NCBI GenBank assembly: GCA_019752535.1 | Contig: JAIEMA010000019.1 | Coordinates: 124,001 to 188,000 of the forward strand | Direction of reading: 5' to 3' | Origin: Bacteriovoracaceae bacterium | Lineage (GTDB): Bacteria > Bdellovibrionota > Bacteriovoracia > Bacteriovoracales > Bacteriovoracaceae | Length of the DNA: 64,000 bases | Shown: piece by piece, positions 25,695 to 34,624 of the stretch | Numbering within the stretch: position 1 is the first letter of the stretch | Layout: every line of letters begins with the position of its first letter | Translations under genes and position numbers: made by a program | The notes under the pieces: generated by a model | Told to the model about the DNA's origin: nothing | Seen by the model: the letters and a program-made list of their open reading frames with translations, nothing else | Databases searched by the model: none

Positions 25695-26319
25695 TTTTTC
25701 TCTTAATAAGCAACATACCATCTCGAATAGGCAAGAGTGTGGTCACAAACCCCTCCCAACTTGAAGCCAACTGTGTGGCTTTCATAATTGATTGTGTCTG
25801 CTCATCTGGACTTATCTCCAACACTTTTTGGCTCCAAAGAGTATTATCCACAATGATTATGCCCTTTTCCGTTAAGTGGTCTTTCGCCCATTCGACATAA
25901 TAGGGATAACTATTTTTATCCGCATCAATAAAGATGAGATCAAACTTTTCATTGAGTGATTCAAGATACTCTCTCCCCTTTGAGAGGATCGCCGTGATCT
26001 TTTTTCCATGAGGACTTTTATCCCAAAATCCCTGAGCAATACCGGTAGTCCATTTATTAACGTCCACTGTTGTAATACGACCGTCTTCGGGTAACTGTTC
26101 GGCCATACATAAAGAGGAGTAGCCGGTGAAGGTCCCAAGCTCAAGTACACTCTTAATGCCTAATGAATGAATCAAGAAGGTCAAAAGGGAAGCTTCAAGC
26201 TCTCCAATCAGCATCCTTGCCCCAGGGACGTGAAGTTTAGTGTATTCAGCCATTTCACGGGTTAGAGCCGAAGGTTGTGTTGAGTGCTCAAGGCAATACT
26301 GTTCAATAGTCTTTTCCAT
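25687..26319 (-). CDS. Class I SAM O-methyltransferase (caffeoyl-CoA OMT family)
   Basis: A 210-residue cytoplasmic methyltransferase of the COG4122/methyltransf_3 family. SAM motif I is VLELGTFTGYSSLCMAEQL near residue 60, the catechol-site metal ligands fit DLIFIDADKNSY near 140 and IIVDNTLW near 160. It methylates catechol-like hydroxyls using a divalent metal. I chose the second in-frame ATG because AGGA lies 8 bases before it. No pathway partner is adjacent. Confidence 0.88.
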   Translation of the reverse strand: MEKTIEQYCLEHSTQPSALTREMAEYTKLHVPGARMLIGELEASLLTFLIHSLGIKSVLELGTFTGYSSLCMAEQLPEDGRITTVDVNKWTTGIAQGFWDKSPHGKKITAILSKGREYLESLNEKFDLIFIDADKNSYPYYVEWAKDHLTEKGIIIVDNTLWSQKVLEISPDEQTQSIMKATQLASSWEGFVTTLLPIRDGMLLIKRKTN

Positions 26320-26419
26320 AAGTTGCATCCTACAGGCTCACGAGTAAAAAATACAAGCCTTCACCCTATTTTTTTCAGTTTCACTAGAATAACCAAGAAA
26401 TCATTTTCAAAGGATACCC

Positions 26420-28132
26420 ATGAAAGTTGTCCCAGCTTTGGCCATCACTAGCCTATTAATGACTATGAGTCCGAAGCTCCTGGCCGCCATAAACGTCCAG
26501 GCCATCACTCGCTATGCTGATGCAGGCAACGCCGATGTCTGGAAAGGTGTAAAGACCGATGATGTGCCATTGAGTCTCGTGAGCACTCTTAAACTCAATG
26601 ATCCTTCAAATCCCTATAGCCGTCTTTTCCCCAAAGCATTTTTCCAAGAAAATGATTTCGTGGTCTGTTACAAGAACTGTGATTTAACCGACGCCAAAAA
26701 TGGCAAAGATGCTCTGGAGCAACAGAACGTTTTCTACTGGGTGACTAATCTTTATAAAATGGCTAAAGAGAGATTTGATCTTAGTCCTTCTACGCGCATG
26801 AAGGTCATGGTCAACCGTGAAGTCAGAGACCCTGGCTCATCTAAAGTCATGCGCAATAATGCATTCTTTAATCCAGCTGACGGAACACTCTCCTTTCTCC
26901 CAGCAAGTGCCAATCCATTGGCAGCTCTTCTTGGAGCAGAGAAATTAAACCGCTCCGGTTTTGATCCCTCGGTTGTGGCTCACGAAGCAGGGCACTCTCT
27001 TTTTCATCGATTATTTCCTAATGCCATTAACTCTGAAATTGATGGCTTTAATGAAGGTTTTGCCGATTATATGGCAAACATTCTCATGGACCGCTCAGAA
27101 GTTGGTCTTGTGATGATGAGAGGAAAATCTCTTCGCGATTCTGGATCTCTGACAGATGCTTCTGGAAAAATGAAACTCTACGCCGCAGGCCTTGAAGCCC
27201 ATGATATGGGTGAGAGATTTGCCACAGGTCTTTGGCTTTCAAGAGCTGAAGTCACAGATAAACTCGAATTTGATCGAATGGTGATTGATGCTGTAAGTGA
27301 TGTTTCAAAATCACCGTTTGCAACTGGACATGGATTTAAAGAAGCACTCTTGGCCCGCGTACAGCATACTTATGAATCCCAAGTGACCAATAAGATCACT
27401 GCGATCTGGGAGCTCTTGGTTTCAGGGAGTGATCGCCGAGTTGAAGATACAAGTTTTCTTCAGTCAAAAGTTCCAGCTGCAACGACTTGGGGCCTAAGAG
27501 TTCAGAGTAAATTCCCAGAGAGCGTTTCAAGGGAATTGGGAATCAAGAATGAAATTTCAAGATTCACTTATATTAAATCTGTTGCTACTGCCGATAATTT
27601 CATCGCTCATTTGGTAGCTGCTAGTACTGATGATCTCATGACTCCTTATTGGATCTTGGTAGATCCCACGAGACAAAACGCATTAGGAGCCTGGAACCTC
27701 GATGGATCTCCAGTTGAAGAGGAAAATCTTCAAGAGGTGGCCCAGCTCACAAAACAGCTGATGAGCATGAAGGAAACACTTTCAGATTTCATCTCAAAAG
27801 CGACAATGTTCACCGAACTTGCTCAAGGCAAGGGTGATCTCTCAGGTGCTTATAAAGTGACCAATCGTCAGGTCACCAATCAGTCAATGATCTTTGCCGG
27901 AAGAAATGTGTCTACGGTTGTTCACAAATTGAGTCTTAAGAGAAAGCTTCTCGCGAGATTACTCTTTGGAATACCTAACATCAAAAGTGTGACGGTGATT
28001 ACACTCCCTGGCGCAGGAACTGATGCAAGTTGGCCATCTCTCGATGGAGCAACCGTTATTGGAATATCAATGGAATTAGAAGATGGAACCCAAACAGAAA
28101 CAGTATTTGAAAGAGTAAAAAAACTCAAATAA
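26420..28132 (+). CDS. Secreted HEAGH zinc metallopeptidase
   Basis: A 570-residue exported protein with a signal peptide ending PKLLA. The active site is DPSVVAHEAGHSLFH near residue 194, a HExxH helix, and a downstream ligand glutamate is in GFNEGFADYMANI about 20 residues later; together these are the gluzincin pattern (HExxH...E). The C-terminal 250 residues are beta-rich and unrecognised. It may digest proteins in the periplasm or outside. The next gene, an L,D-transpeptidase, starts 9 bases after the stop. Confidence 0.8.
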   Translation: MKVVPALAITSLLMTMSPKLLAAINVQAITRYADAGNADVWKGVKTDDVPLSLVSTLKLNDPSNPYSRLFPKAFFQENDFVVCYKNCDLTDAKNGKDALEQQNVFYWVTNLYKMAKERFDLSPSTRMKVMVNREVRDPGSSKVMRNNAFFNPADGTLSFLPASANPLAALLGAEKLNRSGFDPSVVAHEAGHSLFHRLFPNAINSEIDGFNEGFADYMANILMDRSEVGLVMMRGKSLRDSGSLTDASGKMKLYAAGLEAHDMGERFATGLWLSRAEVTDKLEFDRMVIDAVSDVSKSPFATGHGFKEALLARVQHTYESQVTNKITAIWELLVSGSDRRVEDTSFLQSKVPAATTWGLRVQSKFPESVSRELGIKNEISRFTYIKSVATADNFIAHLVAASTDDLMTPYWILVDPTRQNALGAWNLDGSPVEEENLQEVAQLTKQLMSMKETLSDFISKATMFTELAQGKGDLSGAYKVTNRQVTNQSMIFAGRNVSTVVHKLSLKRKLLARLLFGIPNIKSVTVITLPGAGTDASWPSLDGATVIGISMELEDGTQTETVFERVKKLK

Positions 28133-28141
28133 AGGAATTTT

Positions 28142-28906
28142 ATGAAAAACATTATGAGTAAAGCATTGTTATTAACCCTTTTAATCACGTCAGTCTCAAA
28201 TGCTAAAGCAGCTCTTGATGACAGTGATATCCTTCAGCCATTTACTGAAGAGATGGCCGAAGCTCAAGGTATGACTCCAGTTGATGAAATTTCAACTGAG
28301 AAAGCAGGAGCCTTGAAATTGTCATCTGAAACTCTTGAGCGCCTCAAGAGAGAAAATCGCGTGGTTATTACTGTCGATAAGCGCCCTCACACAGCTGGTG
28401 AGTCAGCTCAGAAACTTGTTATGTATAAAGACGGTATCGAAGTTTTCAAAACAAAAATTTCAACAGGCCTTGAGACAGCAGTGACTGCGACTTCAGGAAG
28501 AACTTATGTAAGAACAACTCCTACAGGATTCTTTAGACCTGCAAACATCTACACGATGTATTTTTCAAATACATGGAAGTCCGATATGCCAAATGCAGTC
28601 TTCTTAGTTGGCGGTATTGCGATTCATGCCACTCCAAGAGATGCCAATCATGAAGGTAAGCTTGGCCAGAGAGCTTCTGGTGGATGTGTCAGAACGAAAC
28701 TTGAAGATTCTAAATTTATTCGTGAGACAGTGATGGATACAGGAATGGGATCAGCTGAAGGTCAATTCAAAACTGTGACTGAGAGCTACCGTCGCTTTAA
28801 AGTGACTGATTCAAACCGCGTAACTGTTCCTTCTATTAATAGAAACAATGGTGTTCAGGGTGCTCCAATTAAGTCTTGGGACACTGTGATCGTCATTCAC
28901 GAGTAG
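28142..28906 (+). CDS. L,D-transpeptidase (YkuD domain)
   Basis: A 254-residue exported protein. The signal peptide ends SNAKA, a linker follows, and the YkuD catalytic domain spans about residues 75-250. The catalytic cysteine is in the motif HATPRD...RASGGCVRTKL near residue 181 (HxTx then SGGCxR). It makes 3-3 cross-links or attaches lipoprotein or other amines to peptidoglycan. In Bdellovibrio-like bacteria such enzymes modify prey or self wall, which is inference. It shares a transcript with the metallopeptidase. Confidence 0.9.
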   Translation: MKNIMSKALLLTLLITSVSNAKAALDDSDILQPFTEEMAEAQGMTPVDEISTEKAGALKLSSETLERLKRENRVVITVDKRPHTAGESAQKLVMYKDGIEVFKTKISTGLETAVTATSGRTYVRTTPTGFFRPANIYTMYFSNTWKSDMPNAVFLVGGIAIHATPRDANHEGKLGQRASGGCVRTKLEDSKFIRETVMDTGMGSAEGQFKTVTESYRRFKVTDSNRVTVPSINRNNGVQGAPIKSWDTVIVIHE

Positions 28907-28907
28907 A

Positions 28908-30086
28908 TTATTTAAAGATTTTAAAAAATTCTGGGAACGATTTTTTCACTGCTTCTGGGTGAGAGATCGTTCCCCCTTGATGGGCCCTGCAAAGAAGAGC
29001 TGCCATCATAACCATACGATGATCTTTTGCGACATTAAAATCCCAGGGACCTTGATTCAATCCCCCCTGAATTCTTAAGCAATCCGCTTCTTGATCATAG
29101 ACATTTTTAACTCCGCAAACATTGAGAACGGCCTGTATTTCTTCTAATCGATCACTCTCCTTGTGTCTTAAGACAGAGACCCCTCTCAGGCGAGATTCTC
29201 CATCGAAGTGCGCCGCCAAGAGGGCAAGACAAGGCGAGAGATCTGGAAATTCACTTATATCGAGATCAAAAGATGATCGATCACCGAAGTCTTTAATATT
29301 CACTTCTCCTGAATTGAATTGAGCGAAACCTCTCTTTTCTAAAAATTGAAAAATAAAGCTATCCGCTTGATCATCAGGAATAAGTTCTTTGAGCTTTAAA
29401 GACTTCTGTTTCATCACGGCCAACACAATCGGGTAGGCAGCTGAGCTCCAGTCATAAGGAATATTGATTTCACCTGAGATTGATTCCTCAATCAATTTTA
29501 AAGTCATCTTCCAGTATGCAGAAGAGGAAACCATGTTCTGAGGTTCAATCTTTATTCTATTTTTTGCTAAAACTAACTGCAGTGCCGTTGCAAACTGCGT
29601 GCTACGGTTTGAGTTAATAGAAGTTTTAATCTTGCTCACATTGACTGGCCCTTGGATCGTAATGGATTGATCCGATTTCTTTATACGGGCCCCTGCGAAC
29701 TCAAGCGCTTCTATGAGTTCTTCCCATGGTCTTTCAGCGAGTCTTCCTTCTAGGTTTAATTTATATTTTCTTTTTCCCAAGGAGAGAAGAGCTAAGAGAA
29801 AGCGAGCGGTTGTTCCTCCTTCCCCCACATCTAAAAATAATTCTTCATCACCAGCTTCACATTCAGGAAAGCTATTATGAAATTCAACACTTTCATTTCC
29901 TGTTATCTGAAGTCCAACTTTGATCAAAGCCTCACGAAGATATTTAACATCTAAACTGTCCGAGAGATGAGAAATCTTCATTTTCCCTGAACGAGCGGCT
30001 AGTATGAGTGCACGATTTGAATGAGATTTAGAACGAGGAAGAACTATTTCGCTTCGGATTTCTCCAGGCTCAACCTTTAAAGTCAC
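28908..30086 (-). CDS. aroA: 3-phosphoshikimate 1-carboxyvinyltransferase
   Basis: A 392-residue EPSP synthase for the shikimate pathway, forming EPSP from shikimate-3-phosphate and PEP. Motifs: LPRSKSHSNRALI near residue 18 (SKSxSNR), GEGGTTARFLLALL near 90, and LRHKESDRLEEI (KESDR) near residue 308. It is shorter than E. coli AroA (427), as in several delta-type bacteria. Its start overlaps aroB by 17 bases, so the two enzymes are co-translated. Stop codon is 2 bases from the end of the L,D-transpeptidase gene. Confidence 0.95.
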   Translation of the reverse strand: MTLKVEPGEIRSEIVLPRSKSHSNRALILAARSGKMKISHLSDSLDVKYLREALIKVGLQITGNESVEFHNSFPECEAGDEELFLDVGEGGTTARFLLALLSLGKRKYKLNLEGRLAERPWEELIEALEFAGARIKKSDQSITIQGPVNVSKIKTSINSNRSTQFATALQLVLAKNRIKIEPQNMVSSSAYWKMTLKLIEESISGEINIPYDWSSAAYPIVLAVMKQKSLKLKELIPDDQADSFIFQFLEKRGFAQFNSGEVNIKDFGDRSSFDLDISEFPDLSPCLALLAAHFDGESRLRGVSVLRHKESDRLEEIQAVLNVCGVKNVYDQEADCLRIQGGLNQGPWDFNVAKDHRMVMMAALLCRAHQGGTISHPEAVKKSFPEFFKIFK

Positions 30087-31068
30087 TCAAGGCCTCCAGG
30101 CGACTCTTAAGCATAGGAAGATTTGTTGGACTGATTTTAGGAGCGCCAATTTTATCTAACAAAACAAGGTTCACGCCATCACTGGTGCGCTTTTTATCAT
30201 GAGAGAGGGCCTGCCAGAAATCTTTTTTATTAAATCGTGAATACTGTGAAAGATCCGTTTTATCCTCATCAAGGTCAAGCTTCTTAAAAAGCTTATCAAA
30301 AGCTTGGAGACCTTCTTTTTGATCATAGGCTTTAAATAAGTATTTTATACCCATTGTGATCGCTATCCCGTGTGGAATTCTTAAGACATGCTCAAACGCG
30401 TGCCCAAGCGTATGTCCAAGATTAAAGAACACTCTTTGAGATTGGTCTCTTAGATCATTCATCACTACAGATTGTTTATAATTGGCACACTTAAGAATTA
30501 ACTCTTCCATTTCAAAGGTTGGAGTCATTATTAAATCATAGATCTCTTGATTTAAGAGTCCATACTTTAAAATCTCTCCCTTACCAGAGAGCACATCGTG
30601 ACTGGAGAGAGTTCTGAGATAATCGGTGCATATCCAAACTTCCTCTGGCTCATGAAAAGCGCCAATGAGGTTTTTTCCAAGTGGCATATTTAATGCTGTT
30701 TTTCCACCAATCGCCGCATCCACCATACCCATCAATGTTGTAGGCACTGCTATCCAATGAATTCCCCGATGGATCGTAGCCGCTACAAATCCAGCGAAGT
30801 CGGTAGTCGCTCCACCACCTACAGCAATAATATAATCCCCTCTCTGAATTCCTTGCTTAAGAAAAAACTCGCAAGCCTCAGCAAATGTTTCAAGATTTTT
30901 TTGATCTTCAGGGGTTTGCATCCAAAAAACATCTGGTGAAAACTGGAGCCACTGAGGAAGCATGTTTTTAATTTTCGAATCTAGAATGGCAAAAATACGT
31001 TTCTCACGCTTTCTCTCTAAAGCATTGGCCAGTTCAAGTTGTTTGTAGGATAGAATTTTTGATGTCAT
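30070..31068 (-). CDS. aroB: 3-dehydroquinate synthase
   Basis: A 332-residue NAD- and zinc-dependent enzyme turning DAHP into 3-dehydroquinate. The NAD-binding GGGATTDFAGFVAAT and the following VPTTLMGMVDAAIGGKTALN segment are diagnostic, as is the zinc-binding NLGHTLGHAFE near residue 220. Length is a little below the usual 350-360. It is divergent from the zinc-ribbon gene with 36 bases between starts. It leads the aroB-aroA operon. Confidence 0.95.
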   Translation of the reverse strand: MTSKILSYKQLELANALERKREKRIFAILDSKIKNMLPQWLQFSPDVFWMQTPEDQKNLETFAEACEFFLKQGIQRGDYIIAVGGGATTDFAGFVAATIHRGIHWIAVPTTLMGMVDAAIGGKTALNMPLGKNLIGAFHEPEEVWICTDYLRTLSSHDVLSGKGEILKYGLLNQEIYDLIMTPTFEMEELILKCANYKQSVVMNDLRDQSQRVFFNLGHTLGHAFEHVLRIPHGIAITMGIKYLFKAYDQKEGLQAFDKLFKKLDLDEDKTDLSQYSRFNKKDFWQALSHDKKRTSDGVNLVLLDKIGAPKISPTNLPMLKSRLEALSDFKG

Positions 31069-31104
31069 ATATAATTACTTATCGGTTCAATCTTAGGAGA
31101 AACT

Positions 31105-31746
31105 GTGGCAGAAGTTGATGATTTTTTTCTACTTCGTGAATTCGATTCTCTTAACCGAGAAAACGAGTCTACTCAACAAAAAATTCGAGATGAAGAAGAG
31201 CGAATAAAGAGACGCGCGAATGAATTAGCTCAACGCAAAGAGCAACTCAGTGCTCGAGAGCAGAGCTATAAAGAGATGACTCACCAAATCGCTGAGCTTG
31301 ATCGTCGGCTTTTGCAACATCTCTCCCCTGAGATGAAGGCTCAACTGGAGGAGCAAGGTCTTGAGCTTATGACTCAACAAGATCAAATCGATGAGCTCAT
31401 CAAAGAAGATAAGACTTTTATAGTTGGTTATCAGAAAACACTGCTTGAACTTACTTCTGAGATTGAGAGTGAGATACAAATTTTAAAAAATAAAATTCTT
31501 ACTCATCAAAAACGTCTCGACTCTCTGCTGCCTACAATCAACCCCGAATGGATGGAAAAATATCAAAAGATTAGGGCCAAAAAACTTTCTCACGGCTCTT
31601 TTTCTACTCTAGAGGGTCTCCATTGCAAATTTTGTCGGCATACCGTCTCTAAGGAATTTCAGTCAGATGTGGATGTTAAGCTCCAACTTAAGTCCTGTCC
31701 TGGCTGCTCTCGCCTCATACTCCCCTATAAGGCCGTTGCCGGTTAG
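31105..31746 (+). CDS. Coiled-coil protein with C4 zinc ribbon
   Basis: A 213-residue protein: about 150 residues of charged helical coiled coil (heptads through RIKRRANELAQRKEQLSAREQ), then a C4 zinc ribbon with CKFC near residue 173 and CPGC near residue 198. It matches the COG1579 architecture (zinc-ribbon plus coiled coil), members of which bind nucleic acids or act in transcription. The start is GTG behind AGGAG. The -35 element of the rnpB promoter overlaps its last codons. Confidence 0.88.
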   Translation: MAEVDDFFLLREFDSLNRENESTQQKIRDEEERIKRRANELAQRKEQLSAREQSYKEMTHQIAELDRRLLQHLSPEMKAQLEEQGLELMTQQDQIDELIKEDKTFIVGYQKTLLELTSEIESEIQILKNKILTHQKRLDSLLPTINPEWMEKYQKIRAKKLSHGSFSTLEGLHCKFCRHTVSKEFQSDVDVKLQLKSCPGCSRLILPYKAVAG

Positions 31747-31764
31747 CGCCAAGCATTCTATAAC
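31736..31764 (+). promoter_or_regulatory. rnpB promoter
   Basis: TTGCCG, 17-base spacer, TATAAC, placed 7 bases before the first base of the RNase P RNA. The -35 box overlaps the end of the upstream coding region. Confidence 0.75.
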
Positions 31765-31770
31765 CCCAAA

Positions 31771-32077
31771 GCCGAGAAAAGGGGATCATCGCTGGGGGGC
31801 AACCCCGGGAGGAAAGTCCGGACACCAAAGAGCATCGTAGCGGGTAATGCCCGCCCATCGTGAGGTGAGGACAAGTGCAACAGAAAGTATGTATGGCTTC
31901 GAAAGAAGTGCGTAGTGAAACCAGGTAAACTCTACGAGGTGCAAGCTCACATAGGTAAACGCTTGAGGCCCGCTTGGCCGATGTTTACGGGTAGAGTGCT
32001 TGAGCTGATAGGTAACTATTGGCCTAGAGGAATGATGATCGAAAACAGAATCCGGCTTATCCCTTTTCTCGGCTTTT
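31771..32077 (+). ncRNA. rnpB: RNase P RNA, bacterial class A type
   Basis: The catalytic RNA that processes tRNA 5' ends. It has conserved elements GAGGAAAGTCCGGACACC near the 5' end, GCAACAGAAAGTA after it, and ACAGAATCCGGCTTAT near the 3' end. The P1 stem is GCCGAGAAAAGGG (31771-31783) with a perfect 13-base complement at 32061-32073, and is followed by TTTTT, so P1 also works as the terminator. Length about 305 bases is short for class A (commonly 330-400), suggesting reduced peripheral helices. The 3' end overlaps the coding end of the convergent response regulator. Confidence 0.95.
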
Positions 32078-32458
32078 TAAAGCAAAACACTTTTCGATTT
32101 CTTTTGATAAATCATCCATCTTAAAGGGCTTAGCAAAAACGGCATTGGCACCGGCCACAATCGCTTCTTCTGAAGTGGTATGAGAGTAACCAGTAACGAT
32201 CAATATGATTGGAGACGTTGGTGATTCATGACGAATTCTACGCACAAGAGTTATGCCATCTGCTTTTGGCCCAGGCATACTAACATCGGTCACAATGACT
32301 TCAACTTCAGGATGTTTTTTCCATACTTCAAAAGCCTCATTTCCATTTGAAGCAGAAATGACTTTTGCTCCGGCCATCTCTAAAATCGTCGACATCAGTT
32401 CAACAATCTCTGGCTCATCATCAACCACTAAAACGGTCTTATTCGTTAAATCTATCAT
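32057..32458 (-). CDS. Single-domain response regulator (CheY-like)
   Basis: A 133-residue receiver domain: acidic pair in VLVVDDEPEIVEL, phosphoacceptor aspartate in VIVTDVSMPG near residue 57, switch threonine in ILIVTGYSH near 87, and the lysine in FAKPFKMDD near 109. It has no output domain. It is the partner of the histidine kinase encoded just upstream (4-base ATGA overlap). Its C-terminal codons (KSREKG) are the antisense of the rnpB P1 stem, an unusual coding constraint. Confidence 0.93.
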   Translation of the reverse strand: MIDLTNKTVLVVDDEPEIVELMSTILEMAGAKVISASNGNEAFEVWKKHPEVEVIVTDVSMPGPKADGITLVRRIRHESPTSPIILIVTGYSHTTSEEAIVAGANAVFAKPFKMDDLSKEIEKCFALKSREKG

Positions 32459-34596
32459 ACGGGTAATTCTATAATGAATTGAGTATTAGGGGAATTTTTA
32501 TTGTAGTAGAATGCTCCTGAATGCGCCTCGATGATTCCCTTGGATATACTTAAACCCAAGCCAGTTCCCTTGCCTACTTCTTTTGTCGTGAAAAAAGGGT
32601 TCATCATCCCAAGGACTGTTTTCTCATCAATACCAGTGCCAGAATCAGTCACTCGAATTTTGAGAAATCCATCATGAGATTCAACATTGATATTCACCCA
32701 TTTAGATTCTTTATCCAGAATCGCATCATAAGAATTACTCAGAAGATTCATCAAGACTTGAGAAATCTGAACCGAGCGACATTTAACCCGAGCTAACATG
32801 TCTCCTTCAAGACGAATCTCTACATTGTTCTTGTTAAATTTTTCCCGACATAAATCAAGCGTATCTGAGATGACTTGCTGAATGGATATCTCTTGCATGG
32901 GATCACTTGAACTCTCGCGAGAAAATGTCCGAAGACCTTTAATAATTTTTCCGATCCTAAAGACGGTGTTATCAATTTTGTTTAAGTCTTCAATCAGCTG
33001 TGTTTTCGGGATATCACCCTTTTCGATTTTGATAAGCAGCATAGCCACTCGAGAGGCGATGATCGCGAGCGGATTATTAATTTCATGGGCCACACCTCCG
33101 GCCATCTCACCTAAGGCAGACATCTTAGCAGAATGGACAATCGTCATTCTTTGCGATTCGACGAGTGTTGAGAGTTTCTTAATTTCAGATATATCCTCAG
33201 CAACCCCTAAATACCCAAGGATTTCTCCCTCAGGATTGCGAATTCCCGTCACACTCAATCTTACAGGAAAGCGAGAGCCATCTTTTCTAATGTAGGTCCA
33301 TTCATTGGTATCAGGCAGATTAGTCGCATTGGTTTTTGCAACAAAAGTTTCAAATCCGGGTGTGAGCTCACGACCAAGCTCGAAGCTCACAGATTTAGTA
33401 TGTTCAACGACTTCATTCAAATCATGAAAAACGGCAGGTGTCAGTTTATCAATCATCTCTTCTTTTTTATAACCAAGCATCTGCTCAGCCGCTTTATTAA
33501 AGATAGTGATCACTCCATCAGGCTTGGTTGCAATCATTGAATAGTTCGTTCCATTTAAGACTGCTGTTTGCCAAGATTCAATTTTATCGATTCTTTCTTT
33601 GGCAGAGTTATTTTTCATCTGCAGACGATAAGAGTATCGAAGGAAGGCCCCAAAGAAAATGATTCCTAAAAACTGCGAAACAAAAGTCATCGTATTGATT
33701 AAAAGCGGTGAGGTTTGATTATTAACAAGCCCGACTAGTCTCCACACTCTTCCACCGATAAGAATATCTTTTTTATGAATCGTCTTATTTTCATCATCAT
33801 GAGCAATCATTTCAAGGATGGGAGTGACCTTATTTTGATCAGAGACGTCATCGAGATTAAATGAGAGGCGAAGATCAGTTCTCTCTTTTAGATAATCCAT
33901 CACAATTGAAGACAGGATCGGGGCATACGACCAACCCACAAAATGCTTCCTCTTTTCTTCTAAAGTCTCGGGAACATGAGGGACATCATAGATGGGTAGG
34001 AAATAAAGAAATCCAAACCCTTTGCCTGAGGCTTGAACAAGTTCAATGGGCGCAGTTAAAACGGGCTTTCCTGTATCTCTTGCAGCGAGGGCTGCCGCTA
34101 ATCGTCTGGGCTCTGTCGCCACATCTAATCCTTGAGCGGTCGAATTGTTTTCTATCGGCTCAATAATTTCAATGACAAAACTTTCCTCATGAGAGCCATT
34201 CAGCTTGCGATAATTAAAACTTGGCTTCTGCTTTTTAATCTCGGATAAATAGAAATTTAATTTTTCACTTTTAACCGGTCTAATAAAACCATATCCAAGG
34301 GCACCGGGAAAGTTAGTAAAGAAATGTCTGAATTCGGCATAATTGCGCGCACTTTTTAAACTTGGGTGATACTGAGAGGCCATCATAAATCCCCCCATGC
34401 CTTGAAGTCCATGGACGTATGATTCTACTTTTTCTTGTAAGATGAGTGTGGCGTTTTCAAATGATTTTCTCTCCACTGCGTGGAGCTGCTCATTAATAGT
34501 ATTGCGCATTTTCAAAACGATAATGGACCAAAGAGCCGAACCCAAAACAAAGATGAAAAACATGAGAACGAAATTCGAGGAGATTTTTTTTTGCAT
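32455..34596 (-). CDS. CHASE-PAS hybrid-less sensor histidine kinase
   Basis: A 713-residue membrane sensor. The first membrane segment is near residues 8-28, a CHASE-type extracytoplasmic domain (GALGYGFIRPV and the LPIYDVP segment) spans about 60-290, and a second membrane segment (TFVSQFLGIIFFGAFL) lies near 305. A PAS domain follows (about 340-470), then HisKA with the phosphorylated histidine in GGVAHEINNPLA near 505 and a HATPase with DSGTGIDE and GKGTGLGLSI near residues 645-680. It senses a small extracellular ligand, identity unknown, and probably phosphorylates the adjoining response regulator. Confidence 0.93.
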   Translation of the reverse strand: MQKKISSNFVLMFFIFVLGSALWSIIVLKMRNTINEQLHAVERKSFENATLILQEKVESYVHGLQGMGGFMMASQYHPSLKSARNYAEFRHFFTNFPGALGYGFIRPVKSEKLNFYLSEIKKQKPSFNYRKLNGSHEESFVIEIIEPIENNSTAQGLDVATEPRRLAAALAARDTGKPVLTAPIELVQASGKGFGFLYFLPIYDVPHVPETLEEKRKHFVGWSYAPILSSIVMDYLKERTDLRLSFNLDDVSDQNKVTPILEMIAHDDENKTIHKKDILIGGRVWRLVGLVNNQTSPLLINTMTFVSQFLGIIFFGAFLRYSYRLQMKNNSAKERIDKIESWQTAVLNGTNYSMIATKPDGVITIFNKAAEQMLGYKKEEMIDKLTPAVFHDLNEVVEHTKSVSFELGRELTPGFETFVAKTNATNLPDTNEWTYIRKDGSRFPVRLSVTGIRNPEGEILGYLGVAEDISEIKKLSTLVESQRMTIVHSAKMSALGEMAGGVAHEINNPLAIIASRVAMLLIKIEKGDIPKTQLIEDLNKIDNTVFRIGKIIKGLRTFSRESSSDPMQEISIQQVISDTLDLCREKFNKNNVEIRLEGDMLARVKCRSVQISQVLMNLLSNSYDAILDKESKWVNINVESHDGFLKIRVTDSGTGIDEKTVLGMMNPFFTTKEVGKGTGLGLSISKGIIEAHSGAFYYNKNSPNTQFIIELPV

Positions 34597-34624
34597 TTAA
34601 AGATTATAACTGAGGACCAATAAA

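Noticed and set aside
32882-33295. Open frame antisense to the histidine kinase
   Set aside because: Overlaps the HisKA and PAS coding region; a chance frame.
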